The notes: generated by a model not told the origin, from the letters alone. A DNA stretch of 64,000 nucleotides from Rhizobium pisi (GCF_003938655.1 NZ_RJJT01000012.1:171453-235452), one strand, 5' to 3'; positions 8,679 to 18,212 are shown, numbered from the stretch's first letter. Translations and numbers: made by a program.

Positions 8679-8990
8679 TCAGCGACGCGTGCTGCGTGAC
8701 CAGATGAGCTGCAATCCTTCCTGCCCCTGAACTTCGGTCAGCGTTGCGTAGATCGGCGCGGGGAAACTCGGGTCGTCGAGCTTGACCGAGATGTAGTCGC
8801 GCTCACTCTCGCGAGCCTGCTTCTGCCAGCCAGCGCCAAATTCGACATTGCCGGCCAGGACCCTGAAATCGGGAGCATCGTCGGAGGTGCGCTCGACGCG
8901 GACGATCTTGGCCTTGACGTTGAGGTTGAGGGTCTTGATCGTGCCGGTAAAGCCGTTTTCGGAAGCGGTGAAAGAGCCGATGGTTGCCAT
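8679..8990 (-). CDS. DUF736 family protein
   Basis: A 103-residue protein starting MATIGSFTASENGFTGTIKTL, the conserved opening of DUF736. The family has a compact beta-rich fold, is very common on alphaproteobacterial plasmids and integrative elements, often near ArdC and relaxase genes, and has no established function. Length is normal. It is convergent with the HU gene and shares its terminator. Confidence 0.9.
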   Translation of the reverse strand: MATIGSFTASENGFTGTIKTLNLNVKAKIVRVERTSDDAPDFRVLAGNVEFGAGWQKQARESERDYISVKLDDPSFPAPIYATLTEVQGQEGLQLIWSRSTRR

Positions 8991-9540
8991 AGTCGTATTC
9001 CTTCTGTTGCTCGGGCCGCGCCCATCGCAGCCTCGATGGCTGTCGATGAGACCGGGAACGATCGGACCGCACCCCTTGGGGCCGTAACAAAGTGAAGAAC
9101 GGCCTTTGGCCGAGGCTTTCTTGTCTCGCGAGGAATGGCGGCATATCCGGGGTCCCCACAGGACTTGTCGTGAGGGGTGGTCACCGCCAGGGGAAGAAAA
9201 CGAGCCGGCCGTTGCGGGAGGACGATCGAGCCGAGCGTGCGAGGCGATTTCCGGTCAGACATGCCCCATCGAGACCGCGGGGGCGAGCTGTTGCGCGGAG
9301 AGGATCCGGCGCCTGGCTCCGTCAGGCAGATCGCGCTTTCGGCTGGCGAGACTCCGCACCAGACGCCGTCGAACATCGTTAAGACCGGCTAACAATCCCC
9401 ATCGCAACGCAGATCCGACTGAAGATGACTGAAGTCAGAAAGTGCCGTGGCTCGCACTGGATTGGCGCGGCAATAAGCGAGCGGGTGCGACCGGCTTAGG
9501 AACGGTTCACGGCCGCCACCCTGCGGCTTGCCGCTGCATC
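8991..9540. other. Intergenic region upstream of DUF736
   Basis: About 550 bp with no supportable gene. Open frames on both strands are Arg/Pro-rich and lack family resemblance. It presumably contains the DUF736 promoter and the trailer of the toxin-antitoxin operon. Confidence 0.3.
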
Positions 9541-9906
9541 CTAAACGGTGCGGGCGATTTTCTTGAGGAAGGCCGGGCTGAAACTGCCGAGCGGAACCGT
9601 GGACTCGAAATCGAAGGCCTTGTCGAGTTCGACCCAGTTGTACTCGTCGAGAATGATCCAGCACGGAAAATCGAGACCGGCGCGCCGGCATTCGATCTGG
9701 CTGATCGGCAGAAACAGGCGCTCGTGCTGCGGCGTTCGCGAGGTTATGGCGAACAGGACGACAACACCTGGCACGGACGACGACACAGACCGGTCGCGCC
9801 TTGCGACCTGTTTCTTCGCCGGCGTCTGCTGACGCTTCCAGAGATAGTGGAAACGGACGTCCCCCGCGTCAAACCTGCCCGTCCTCGAGCAACTCGTCGA
9901 GGCCAT
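9541..9906 (-). CDS. PemK/MazF-like toxin of a type II toxin-antitoxin pair
   Basis: A 121-residue protein with the layout of plasmid PemK-like growth inhibitors: GDVRFHYLWKR near the N-terminus, a basic loop, VPGVVVLFAIT, then LFLPISQIECRRAGLDFPCWIILDEYN. MazF/PemK toxins are endoribonucleases that cut mRNA. The gene overlaps the 3' end of the antitoxin gene by 38 bp, and ATG 9906 is the only usable start in frame. Co-transcription with a Phd/YefM antitoxin supports the call; target specificity cannot be read from sequence. Confidence 0.75.
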   Translation of the reverse strand: MASTSCSRTGRFDAGDVRFHYLWKRQQTPAKKQVARRDRSVSSSVPGVVVLFAITSRTPQHERLFLPISQIECRRAGLDFPCWIILDEYNWVELDKAFDFESTVPLGSFSPAFLKKIARTV

Positions 9907-10114
9907 GCATCAACTCGGCGTGGACTTTGTCTGGTGCGTCGTCGAGATTGTATGCGGCAGTATCGGAACGGCCGAGCAGCTTTCGATACTGCTCCGCGGT
10001 CAAGATGACGAGCTTCTCCTTGCCTCGCTTGGTGAGCGTCACCGGTTCGACCAATGCGGCCTCGAGGATCTCGCCCGAGGCTCGGTTCATGTCCGAATAA
10101 GAAAACTGCTTCAT
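9869..10114 (-). CDS. Phd/YefM family antitoxin
   Basis: An 81-residue antitoxin starting MKQFSYSDMNRASGEILEAAL, with the family core VTLTKRGKEKLVILTAEQYRKLLG. The N-terminal Phd/YefM fold binds the operon operator and the acidic C-terminal tail (DELLEDGQV) neutralises the toxin. ATG 10114 sits 5 nt after GGAGG; the GTG two codons earlier falls inside that ribosome site. It is first in a two-gene operon, as usual. Confidence 0.85.
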   Translation of the reverse strand: MKQFSYSDMNRASGEILEAALVEPVTLTKRGKEKLVILTAEQYRKLLGRSDTAAYNLDDAPDKVHAELMHGLDELLEDGQV

Positions 10115-10192
10115 AGGCACCTCCAGTCAATTGCGTAAAACACGTAATCTTTATGCAAGTCGGCCCGGAATAGCGACCAACTTGCGGGAGGA

Positions 10193-11116
10193 TTATGCGG
10201 CCTCATCGTGCGGCTGAAGCGCGTGCAGATAACCGACGGCCCGTTGCGCATGCGCTGCGGCCTGGACGATAAACCGTTTGTCGCTCTCCAAAACCGAAAG
10301 CCATGACGCGAGATAGCTCGCATGGTCCGGGCGCGGCTCCATCTCCGGAACGATGCCGAGGTCGGCCGCAAGGAATGCCGCACCCAACTCGGCAATCAGT
10401 TCTTCGCGGGCCCGCTCCGACCGGTCTTTTGTGTATCTGGAAAGATCACGATTGAGGCGATGGGGTGCACCAGCCCAGTGAATTTCTTCATGGGCAAGCG
10501 TTGCATAATAGCTTTCCACGTCCCGGAACGATTCGATCGGAGGCATCTGGATATAGTCCGGCGCCGGCGCGTAGAAAGCCTTGTCGCCACCATGACGGAT
10601 GAGGGCGCCGGTCGCCGCGAAGAAGGCATCGGCGTGCGCGATCCTGTCAACGGGCCGCACGGTATCGTCCTCACTCGGAACTGCATAGCTTTTAGGAAGG
10701 CCGTCGATCTGCTCGACATTGAAGACGGTGTAGGCCTTGAGGAAGGGAATATCGCGTTCGACCTCCCGCCCCTCGCCGTCAGTTTCGATCTTGCTGATAC
10801 GGTTGGCATAAACGACCATCGAGCACGTCTCGCCCTTGCGGACGCGAGCGCCAAGTTCCAATGCCTGGCGAAACGTCATCCATGTCGATGACGAAAAGCC
10901 GCGTGCCATGCACTCCGACCAGAGCAGTAGCACGTTGATGCCCGAATAGGGCTCGCCGTTATGGCGCAAGGGCCGCGAAACGCGGCCACTCAGGTGCTTC
11001 GCGCTCCATGGCTGCAGCCATGGCCGCACACCCTCGTCGAGCGTGGCAACGATCTTGTCGGTGATGTGTGCATAGATGTCTGCACGTTCGCCGTTGTTCT
11101 TGTCTGACTTCTTCAT
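10193..11116 (-). CDS. ardC: ArdC-type antirestriction protein (ssDNA-binding/zincin-like)
   Basis: A 307-residue protein with the two-part ArdC architecture. The N-terminal ssDNA-binding domain (DUF1738) includes RPWLQPW, YSGINVLLLW and WMTFRQALELGARVRKGE. The C-terminal zincin-like metallopeptidase domain has H209-E210-x-x-H213 (HEEIHW) and the downstream helix EELIAELGAAFL as third ligand region. ArdC proteins protect incoming plasmid DNA from host restriction soon after conjugation. The gene stands alone with a structured leader. Confidence 0.9.
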   Translation of the reverse strand: MKKSDKNNGERADIYAHITDKIVATLDEGVRPWLQPWSAKHLSGRVSRPLRHNGEPYSGINVLLLWSECMARGFSSSTWMTFRQALELGARVRKGETCSMVVYANRISKIETDGEGREVERDIPFLKAYTVFNVEQIDGLPKSYAVPSEDDTVRPVDRIAHADAFFAATGALIRHGGDKAFYAPAPDYIQMPPIESFRDVESYYATLAHEEIHWAGAPHRLNRDLSRYTKDRSERAREELIAELGAAFLAADLGIVPEMEPRPDHASYLASWLSVLESDKRFIVQAAAHAQRAVGYLHALQPHDEAA

Positions 11117-11136
11117 GATCTTATCCCTCGACCCCG

Positions 11137-11159
11137 CGAACCGCGCCCTTCGCGGTTCG
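11137..11159 (-). other. Hairpin in the ardC leader
   Basis: A perfect 9-bp stem, CGAACCGCG and CGCGGTTCG with a 5-base loop, lies about 20 bp upstream of the ardC start. No T-run. It would fold in the ardC 5' untranslated RNA and could modulate translation. Apart from it, 11117-11410 holds nothing recognised. Confidence 0.4.
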
Positions 11160-11410
11160 TCACGGCGGTCGAGAAAGCGGAGGCCGGAAGCGGTGCACCC
11201 GCTGGCATCCCGTCGATAGTTCGATCATCGCAGGCGGGCCGGAACGACAGTGGAGGACGGCTTGCCGTTGCGACCGTCCATCTCCGGACTCGGCTAGACC
11301 GCAAACCGGGACGAACCGTGACGGGCATCGTCAGCCAAACGACACGGAACAAGGCCGGGGCGCGCCGCGCACCGGTCTTGTTCGGAGATGAGGGCTTTTC
11401 GCCTCTTCCC

Positions 11411-11995
11411 TCAGTCGAAAGCGGACATCTGTAGCGAAGCCGCCTTCTGGTCGATCGATGGAGCGGCGGCAGCAGCGCCTGCCCGCTCATATGGCTTCCA
11501 GGTCTCACCAGTGATCTCTTCATAGGCGCTGACTGCGCCTTCGGCGGCCATGCGCAGGACGTGGGCCTGCAGGCCCATGTCGGCTGCGAATTCGCGCTTG
11601 CGCTGGGCGCGGCTGTCGAAGCCGACCGGGCCTTCAATATCCTCGTCGCGATAGTCGTTGGAAAGCTTGGTGGTGAGATCACGGGCTTCCGTGACCGAGC
11701 GGCTGTAGAACTGGCCGGCGCCGTAGGCGGAGCCGACGAAGGAGCCGACGATGCGCTGCATGTGGATCTGCATGGCCCTTTCGGCGAGACCGTCTTTCAG
11801 TGCCACGGCACTTTCGATGAGCTGGGCACGGTGGAGTTCGCGGATACCGTCGCTATCGACGACGGCCAGGCCGAAGCTTTCGGAGATGCGTTGTGCCTGC
11901 GCGCTGTCCGGGCAGGTGTGGCGGACCATCTCGAGGGTGGTGGCGCGCTGGGCGGCTGGGCGGGCTTTCGGTGCGGAACGGTTGAGCGATGTCAT
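11411..11995 (-). CDS. Hypothetical helical protein, plasmid backbone
   Basis: A 194-residue soluble protein, mostly helical (LIESAVALKDGLAERAMQI, FAADMGLQAHVLRMAAEGAV), with an Ala-rich C-terminal tail. No motif or signal peptide is seen. Unassigned proteins of this size are frequent beside ArdC in alphaproteobacterial plasmids, so it is probably a backbone gene. It lies 294 bp upstream of ardC with no overlap. Function unknown. Confidence 0.55.
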   Translation of the reverse strand: MTSLNRSAPKARPAAQRATTLEMVRHTCPDSAQAQRISESFGLAVVDSDGIRELHRAQLIESAVALKDGLAERAMQIHMQRIVGSFVGSAYGAGQFYSRSVTEARDLTTKLSNDYRDEDIEGPVGFDSRAQRKREFAADMGLQAHVLRMAAEGAVSAYEEITGETWKPYERAGAAAAAPSIDQKAASLQMSAFD

Positions 11996-12707
11996 GATGA
12001 ATGTCCTTGTCCGTGTTGGTTGAGCAAAGCCCGGGGCCTGCCGTTTTCCGGCACTGTCTCTCGGGTGCGGTCGACACGAACCGGCGAAGCGGCCTGGCCC
12101 AAGGTCAGGACGATGCGAGGCGAGAAAGGTGGGGTTGCGGACAATGCGGGGCGCTTGCGGTCTGCAGTGAACGCGGCAACGCCTTGCGAAGCAAGCGTCG
12201 AGCCTGCCGCCCCGCGGCGCGGACCGCGGCCTTTGACCGGGCTGCAGTCCGGTTCAGACCGCAGCAGAACCGAGGGCAGCGCCGGATGAACCGCTCGACG
12301 TGCGTACTCGGCCAACGCTGGCACATCATCGGCTTGCCGCGGTTCCGCCAAGCTCCTTTCAGACTGCGCCGAACTCGGAGGTAAATCCGCTTGGCAACTC
12401 CAGTCCCCGCACTTCATGTTGGGAAAGCTCCCCGCAGCGCTTCGACAGTTGCGGTCTGCAACTCCATTATCCTGCATTTAGCGCCGCGTGGCCAAGAGAC
12501 CGCGGCGCAGGCCGATGGCCCGGGCTGGCAGGAGCGCATCAACGACGCGCCGCCTGCCGCCATGAAGGGGATCGTTGAACGTGGCGCTCACGCGGCCACC
12601 ACTCAGGAGCGCGGTGCGGCGAAGCAATCAGGTTATCGCACTATCGAAAGAGTTTCCAAACAAGGAGCTAGTCACGATGGAGTCAACACGAGGATAGGCG
12701 GTCGGGT
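11996..12707. other. Intergenic region with a GC hairpin
   Basis: About 710 bp without a supportable gene. GCGCCGCG (12481-12488) and CGCGGCGC (12501-12508) form an 8-bp stem downstream of the SyrB-like cluster on the minus strand and could end its transcripts. The rest presumably holds the promoter of the 11411-11995 gene. Confidence 0.3.
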
Positions 12708-13289
12708 TCAAGCAGCACCGAAGCGGTGCAACATCATTCGAAGCCGCAGATTCTGTTGGCGAAGGCGATCAGCCAAAAGCGTCTTCAATCGGCGATTTTC
12801 GGCTTCGAGAGCAGACAATTCATCAATTGAAGCTTCGCTGAGAGACGCCAAGTGGGAAGTTACTGAGGTACCGACCTTATCGCCGTCTTTAGGCCTAGTT
12901 GGCGACTGACGGCCCGTGATCCCCGATCGACGGGGCTGTCTTGTCGCGACGGCGGCTTTTGCAACAACTTCGACAACGGCCAGTTCTTGAGGTTCTGAGC
13001 GCTTTTCCACGGTAGCAACGGCGATCGCAGCGATGGCATCAGAAGTCTCAGCCACCGGGGCGAGGATCGGCCCTGCAACAGGCGCGTTTTCTACGGCAGG
13101 CGCGACGACAATGTCTTCGACCGTCACGTCAGCTTTCTGCCCGTCCTCAAACAGCTGCGGCGCCACGCTGGCTGCCTGACGGGCAAATGCCTTCAGATCT
13201 GTACTGCCCCAGATGGATCCCTGCCTGACTGCCGATCGGCGGCCCTTCGACTTGATCTCGACAACGAAATTTCTCTGCGGAGTCTTCAT
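12708..13289 (-). CDS. SyrB-like coiled-coil protein, copy 1
   Basis: A 193-residue protein in three parts: an N-terminal module (MKTPQRNFVVEIKSKGRR, then IWGSTDLKAFARQA), a low-complexity Ala/Val/Pro linker, and a C-terminal leucine-zipper-like helix (LSALEAENRRLKTLLADRLR) ending in LRMMLHRFG. The helix matches the C-terminus of SyrB, a rhizobial regulator of the symbiotic gene syrM. The transposase-like helix-turn-helix found in SyrB is absent. It is 32 bp downstream of copy 2, so they are probably co-transcribed. A dimerising partner or antagonist is a reasonable inference; function is not known. Confidence 0.6.
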   Translation of the reverse strand: MKTPQRNFVVEIKSKGRRSAVRQGSIWGSTDLKAFARQAASVAPQLFEDGQKADVTVEDIVVAPAVENAPVAGPILAPVAETSDAIAAIAVATVEKRSEPQELAVVEVVAKAAVATRQPRRSGITGRQSPTRPKDGDKVGTSVTSHLASLSEASIDELSALEAENRRLKTLLADRLRQQNLRLRMMLHRFGAA

Positions 13290-13321
13290 GTCATTCCAAT
13301 CATAACAGCCTGACCGGCAGG

Positions 13322-13933
13322 CTAACGAATATCAAAGCGCTCGAGCATCTTTTTCAATTGAGCGTTCTGCAGTTTCAGCTTCAGCGCCAAGGTAGCCTTC
13401 AGCGCCGCGATGTCTTCGTCGAGGGCGGCCACCTCCTGAAGAAATGTCAGAGGCTGCACCGGAAGAGATGCAGGTTGTGGGTCGTCGTTCGACTTGAACG
13501 GAGACTGCGTCACGACTTGAACCGAACCGGGCTTTATACGCTTCGACCGATTTTTGCTAGAGGTCGACAGGGCTTCCATATCGCCAGGGCTTGCCGGTGC
13601 TATTGCCACGACATCTGGATCTGGACGCTCGATTGCGACTTCAGGTTCTACTATGTCAACCGCTCGTTCCGACGGCAAATGGGAGGCGACTTCGCTCGGT
13701 TCGACTGTGGGCCTGACCACCGATGATGACGTAACCGGCGAAGCGGCGGCGACGTCTGTCGTTCCGAGCGAATGATCAGTCGACGCAGCTTTCGTTGCAG
13801 AAAGCGCCTGCGCCCCGTCCTGATCGCCTGCCTGATCCTCAGCCGGTTTGTCTGAAGCCGGGGGAACCAACGGCGACGATTGCGTTTTACGGCGCGACGT
13901 CAGGTCCGCGAGAAATCGCCATGGTGACTTCAT
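13322..13933 (-). CDS. SyrB-like coiled-coil protein, copy 2
   Basis: A 203-residue protein with a basic start (MKSPWRFLADLTSRRK), a long disordered Pro/Ser/Val-rich middle, and a C-terminal coiled coil (VAALDEDIAALKATLALKLK followed by QNAQLKKMLERFD). The tail aligns position by position with those of the flanking genes (L-x-N-x-x-L-x-x-x-L-x-R). No DNA-binding motif is visible. It probably forms an operon with copy 1; 123 bp separate it from copy 3. Its unlike N-terminus suggests the three share a dimerisation tail fused to different heads. Confidence 0.55.
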   Translation of the reverse strand: MKSPWRFLADLTSRRKTQSSPLVPPASDKPAEDQAGDQDGAQALSATKAASTDHSLGTTDVAAASPVTSSSVVRPTVEPSEVASHLPSERAVDIVEPEVAIERPDPDVVAIAPASPGDMEALSTSSKNRSKRIKPGSVQVVTQSPFKSNDDPQPASLPVQPLTFLQEVAALDEDIAALKATLALKLKLQNAQLKKMLERFDIR

Positions 13934-14056
13934 AGTGCTTTACCCCCTGACTGAATGCGCAACGGCGCTGCGAGATCCTTGCAGATCCCGCTTGCCAAAT
14001 TTCTTGGTTCGATATGCTTGCCGCTGTCAAAAGGCAGAACGACAGCACTGTTCGCG

Positions 14057-14467
14057 TCAGACGCGATCAAGCCGCCTGCGCAGATCGGCGTTTTCGTTGC
14101 GCAGCTTTTCGGCAAGTAGCTTGCGAAGACGCTGGTTCTCTTCTTCCAGCTTGATCAGATCTTCAATCTCATCAAGCACTGCGACAGGCGTTGGTTGCGG
14201 CTGTGGAACAGCCTTAGGCCTGCGCTTGGCTCTGGTAGCCTTTGCTGCAGCTTCGGGCTTTGCAACGACCGCTTTGGCCTTCCTGCCACGGCCGCTTGCA
14301 GCCTTTACGGAATCCGACGGTGCAGCAGCAGCTTGCGACGGAACGTCAGCCGGTGCGGCAACCGCCTTCTTCTGACGAGGTGCCCGCGTCTTCTTCACAG
14401 GGGGTGTCTCTACCGGAGCCGCTACGCCTACGGCAACAGCGGGGGCAGCGTTATTCTCTTCAGCCAT
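14057..14467 (-). CDS. SyrB-like regulator lacking its helix-turn-helix, copy 3
   Basis: A 136-residue protein closest to SyrB itself: the opening MAEENNAAPAVAVGVAAP, the Lys/Arg/Pro-rich stretch VKKTRAPRQKKAV and the tail KLEEENQRLRKLLAEKLRNE with NADLRRRLDRV all follow SyrB order. Full SyrB has a central transposase-type helix-turn-helix of about 45 residues between these parts; here that space is an Ala/Lys-rich linker. A protein that can dimerise but not read DNA could act as a competitor, which is inference. It is first in the leftward run of three. Confidence 0.7.
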   Translation of the reverse strand: MAEENNAAPAVAVGVAAPVETPPVKKTRAPRQKKAVAAPADVPSQAAAAPSDSVKAASGRGRKAKAVVAKPEAAAKATRAKRRPKAVPQPQPTPVAVLDEIEDLIKLEEENQRLRKLLAEKLRNENADLRRRLDRV

Positions 14468-14808
14468 CGATCATCTCCTTTACAGCCGAACCCTTTTCGG
14501 CCGGGCGAGATACTCTGTCAACAGGGGCTTGCGCGGGCCTTTGCTTTGGTTTGCGTGTACGCGGACCATTGGGTCGTTGGCACCGATCTGCATCGCGCGT
14601 CAAAGGATTACCCTAAAGCTATGAAACCTGATGTTTGTCTGTTTGTACGGCGCACAAGGAAATACTGCGCTCTACTCTTGCGGGGGGCGCCTCTTCTGGA
14701 GCCGGAAAGCACGAACATGCCATGCGACGATGCAGAATGCCATCGATAATTGGCAGTGACGGGCAACTATGACATCGAAATGTCATATAGGGGGTTCTAC
14801 GGATTTCT

Positions 14809-14960
14809 TCAGCCAGCCTTGATCGCAGCTTGTATATCCCTTTCCACGTCCTCCATCTCCGCCGCGACGAGATCGCGTTCGATGTCGTCGAGTTCATTTC
14901 GCTTAAGAGCAAGCGAAGGCGAATGTCTCTCCAAGGTGCGGCCGGTAGGACACCGGCGGC
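14809..14960 (-). pseudogene. Possible remnant or small gene ending in an acidic helix
   Basis: The minus-strand frame ending at 14809 finishes in a convincing amphipathic helix (LKRNELDDIERDLVAAEMED followed by VERDIQAAIKAG), but upstream it becomes Arg/Ser-rich and has no plausible start or ribosome site near 14960. A second coding-like piece (MTCRPETRKIFQGV, 15000-15190) is in another frame. They may be parts of one decayed gene. The remainder of 14468-15334 shows nothing else. Confidence 0.3.
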
Positions 14961-15334
14961 CGTTCGGAATCCTCCAATCGATTGCGGTAGCTCCAGCGTT
15001 CAGCTTCCATGGTCGACAGGGCATGCCACGGCGCCATTGGGCGTCTCGGTATCCTTCAAAATTGACAACCGCCCCGGTCGTTGCCGACCGAAAGTGCGTA
15101 CCTCGTCGTACGCGCTTGGTTGTGGCGGTTCGTGACGGCTGGCGACACCTTGGAAGATCTTGCGAGTTTCGGGACGACAAGTCATGGCTTTCTCCTGAGG
15201 TTCTGGCCCGAAAGCCTTGCCTCGAGACATTTTGATCACCCCATCGGCACGTCCGGGTCAGGAGGCGACGCCAACGGGCAAAGCCTTGCCCTTGACGCGG
15301 CGAATTCCCATGCAGCGGGCCAGCCTTCAGCTCT

Positions 15335-16228
15335 CTACCTTGTCCGTCTCTGCTGAAGATCCTCGTTCCAGTCTCCGGCGTTCGGGCGAAGCCGCTGGAA
15401 ACCGCAGTCCAGGCTCGACGCGATCTGTCGCAACCTATCGGCATAGGCCTCGCCCTGGCTATTGCTGTCGGTCGCAGCCACAACGAGATCGAGGTCACCG
15501 GCGAGCAACGTCACGGCACTCTCGGTTGCCGGCGACCAGCCGCCCGCCGTACTGGCATAGAGCGTATCGTCGCGGCGACCCTCGAGTGCCGATAGGCTAA
15601 GTGCGTCAATGGCGGCTTCGGTGACGCAAAGCCGGCCGCCGACCGAGTTTCCGAAGCGAAAGAGCGTCTTGGCGCCCCCGGTCGAAAATCCGCGCCACAC
15701 GGGTCCCCTCTCCTCCCAGCCGGAGATCCTGCCGTCATTGTCCTGATGGGCGAACCAGGCGCTGCCGGAAGGTCCCTGCCTGATGAGGCTGCCGTCGATC
15801 GCGTGTTGCAGCACACGGCGCGGAATGGCGCGTATGCGGAACAGGTAGTCGTGCGCACGCGCGCCTTGGCACAACAGCGGGCGGGCCGCCCATCGTGTGG
15901 AGATGTCGGCGGCCATTCTGCGCGACGTGCGCGCCCGCCATGTCGGGTGCAATGGCTGAACGCCGGCCAAGGCTTCGACTGCCGCCAGCGTTGCCTGAAA
16001 ATTTCCGGGCTGAAGCAAGCCAATCAGTGCAAAGATGTCTCCCTTTCGGTCCGACAGCGGATCAAACCAACCCCTCCCCTCGTGGGTGACGATGATGATC
16101 TCACCGCGGCGTCGGAATTTGACGGCGCGGCGCGTGCTCTCCTTCAGATCGATTGCAAAACCAGCCTGCTCCAGGGCAACGGCGCAGGAGACTTGCTCGC
16201 GCAGCCGCTCGATATCTTCTCTTTGCAT
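15335..16228 (-). CDS. DUF3991/Toprim domain protein
   Basis: A 297-residue protein. The N-terminal part (MQREDIERLREQVSCAVALE, then GWFDPLSDRKGDIFALIGLL) is the zinc-finger-like/DUF3991 region seen in plasmid primase-like proteins. The C-terminal Toprim domain contains the glutamate strand LCVTEAAIDALSLSAL and the acidic turn LVVAATDSNSQGEAYADRL. Toprim proteins act on DNA or RNA phosphodiesters; this family is plasmid-borne and uncharacterised, possibly linked to replication of transferred strands. The normal DxD is here D-S-N, so metal binding may be altered. ATG 16228 gives a typical length. Confidence 0.8.
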   Translation of the reverse strand: MQREDIERLREQVSCAVALEQAGFAIDLKESTRRAVKFRRRGEIIIVTHEGRGWFDPLSDRKGDIFALIGLLQPGNFQATLAAVEALAGVQPLHPTWRARTSRRMAADISTRWAARPLLCQGARAHDYLFRIRAIPRRVLQHAIDGSLIRQGPSGSAWFAHQDNDGRISGWEERGPVWRGFSTGGAKTLFRFGNSVGGRLCVTEAAIDALSLSALEGRRDDTLYASTAGGWSPATESAVTLLAGDLDLVVAATDSNSQGEAYADRLRQIASSLDCGFQRLRPNAGDWNEDLQQRRTR

Positions 16229-17074
16229 GTCCAATGTCCTTTCCGCCCTCCTGATTGTCAGGGCAACCCCCACCAGCCGCGAAGACCGGCGACTGCAAGG
16301 GCGCGATTTGAGGATGAGCAGCGATGAGATAATGTGCGCGGCGAAGCTTCCCTTGCGGCCGACGGGGCGCGAGCGGCAAAATCGACGGTGCGACCTGGCG
16401 GATTTCAGTTGCGGTTAGAGCGCGGCCGGTTCGAAACGGGTGGTAAGGGTGTAAACGCTCATACGAAAAGCTCCGCAACGACATCGGTAGCGTAAGCGTG
16501 TTCTCCCTTGCGTTCGTAGCTGGCCAAGTCCGCCTATTTAGGCCAACTTCAAGAACACCAAGGACAGTGCCCCAGGAAGGACAAGGATTTTGCGTCAGCA
16601 GAGAAGCGAAGGCGTGATACAGGTAACTCTCAGACCTGAGCACGGCCTTACACAGGGCAGAACGCAGCGATGCTAAAGACCGATACTCGCCAAGCGAACT
16701 GGCGTCGTGCTAATCCGAGCAAATATGATGCCGACCTTGCCGTGCAAACTATGTCTAATGTCTGCAATGGCGATCGCAATAGCCATGGAAATGCCGGATG
16801 AAGCTATCGATGCGTAGGGCAAAGAACACCGCTGTCACCGTACCCGTCAGAAACTCGCGCGAATGCACGTCTCGCCTACAGGCCATACTCACTTCTGGAG
16901 TCGAGAAAGGCCTCGATCCCCTCCGGCGGATTGCTATGATTCTGAACTTCTGACACTGCTGGGGCACGTCATCCTAATGACGGCAGTAACCTGTTGGCTC
17001 TTGCGAACACCGCCCGACAGGCTGGTCGAATTGGCGCCTGCCAAGTCCTGGTCGTGAAATGATCTCAGCTGCAC
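16229..17074. other. Long intergenic region at the backbone/stress boundary
   Basis: About 850 bp without a supportable gene on either strand. Open frames here are short and biased in composition. It marks the change from plasmid-backbone genes to metabolic and stress genes. No insertion-sequence ends or attachment-site repeats were recognised. Confidence 0.3.
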
Positions 17075-17902
17075 CTAATGCTTCATCATCAACGGAAGCG
17101 CGGCATGCGACAGCAGATGACGGGTGATACGACCGAGAAGCAGTTCCAGGAAATAGCCGTGCTTGAATGCGCCGATAAGTAGGCAGGTGGCATTCGCCGA
17201 CCTGGCGAAATCGAGGATTGCTTCCGCTACGGATCGACTTCCCGAGTCGATCGCGACGACATCGCTCTTGAGCCCAAGCTGGTCAAAGAGCTCCCTCGCA
17301 GTGAACTGGTAGCTTCCGTCCGGTTTGTCGTTGACGCATACAACGGTCACGCGATCGGCCGCGGCCAGCCAGCGCCGGGCGGCGACGACCGCGCGCTGCG
17401 CATGATCATGCGGTTTCCAGCCGATCACCACATGTCCCAGCAGGTTGCCTCGATAGGGACCGGGCGGCGGCGCCAGGACGAGCTTGTGTTCATTGAACAG
17501 AAGATCGTGGAACGCGTCGCGGGCATCCATGTTGCCGTGACACGGAGCGACTACAAGCGCCGCCTCATGGCATTTGCTGGTCACACAGCGATTGAGATCG
17601 CCGCGGCAGTCGTCCAGAAGGAGACGCTCTCTATCGGACTTGGCCTGCTTCCAGTCCTCGAAGGCGGAGGTGACCCGCTCCAATCGCTGCGCTGGCGAGC
17701 CTTCGTCCAAATCTCGCAGCATCTGCAGGTCAATCTCCTCCGGCGCGGCGATCATCCTTACAGGATCGGCGCCAACGTGGGCGGCGGCCATGGTGCCGCA
17801 GACCGCGCGGGCGGCGTCTTCGGCGACGTCCAGGCAGATCCGCGCAGTTGCCGGATCAGGCAGCAGAGCGAGAACGTCGGCATGGACGGTGACCTCATAC
17901 AT
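17075..17902 (-). CDS. Universal stress protein (tandem UspA domains)
   Basis: A 275-residue protein with two UspA-like halves. The second half is clear: HVVIGWKPHDHAQRAVVAAR at its start and ATCLLIGAFKHGYFLELLLG then ITRHLLSHAALPLMMKH at the end, the place where USPs bind the nucleotide. The first half is more divergent. ATG 17902 (MYEVTVHADVLALL) is preferred to 17935. USPs are cytoplasmic and induced by starvation, oxidative stress or low oxygen. It stands alone beside other stress genes. Confidence 0.8.
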   Translation of the reverse strand: MYEVTVHADVLALLPDPATARICLDVAEDAARAVCGTMAAAHVGADPVRMIAAPEEIDLQMLRDLDEGSPAQRLERVTSAFEDWKQAKSDRERLLLDDCRGDLNRCVTSKCHEAALVVAPCHGNMDARDAFHDLLFNEHKLVLAPPPGPYRGNLLGHVVIGWKPHDHAQRAVVAARRWLAAADRVTVVCVNDKPDGSYQFTARELFDQLGLKSDVVAIDSGSRSVAEAILDFARSANATCLLIGAFKHGYFLELLLGRITRHLLSHAALPLMMKH

Positions 17903-18212
17903 CACGGTACTCTGGCCCGAAAGCCGGCGCGCCAATCCCGCTGTTCGCGCTTTTGTGAAGATCCTGACCGACCTGTGTTGTTCGGCGCGTGAAGTTAACT
18001 CATATCAAGTGCCGATGCCGATGGGACAGAGATCGATGGACGACTTTCTCGCCATGTTCTGCTGCGCTACCGCTCTCGTGAAGGTCGATCATCACGGCGG
18101 AATACCGGCCCATTATACAAAGGCGCCATTTGCTAGTCTAGACTGGCCCTTGCGAGGTGACGAGGCGCCGCCTTAGCCCGCTGACGTCGATGCGGCTGGC
18201 CCCAGTGTTCCC

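Noticed and set aside
12001..12700. Open frames on both strands in the GC-rich gap
   Set aside because: They are low-complexity and have no ribosome site or family match.
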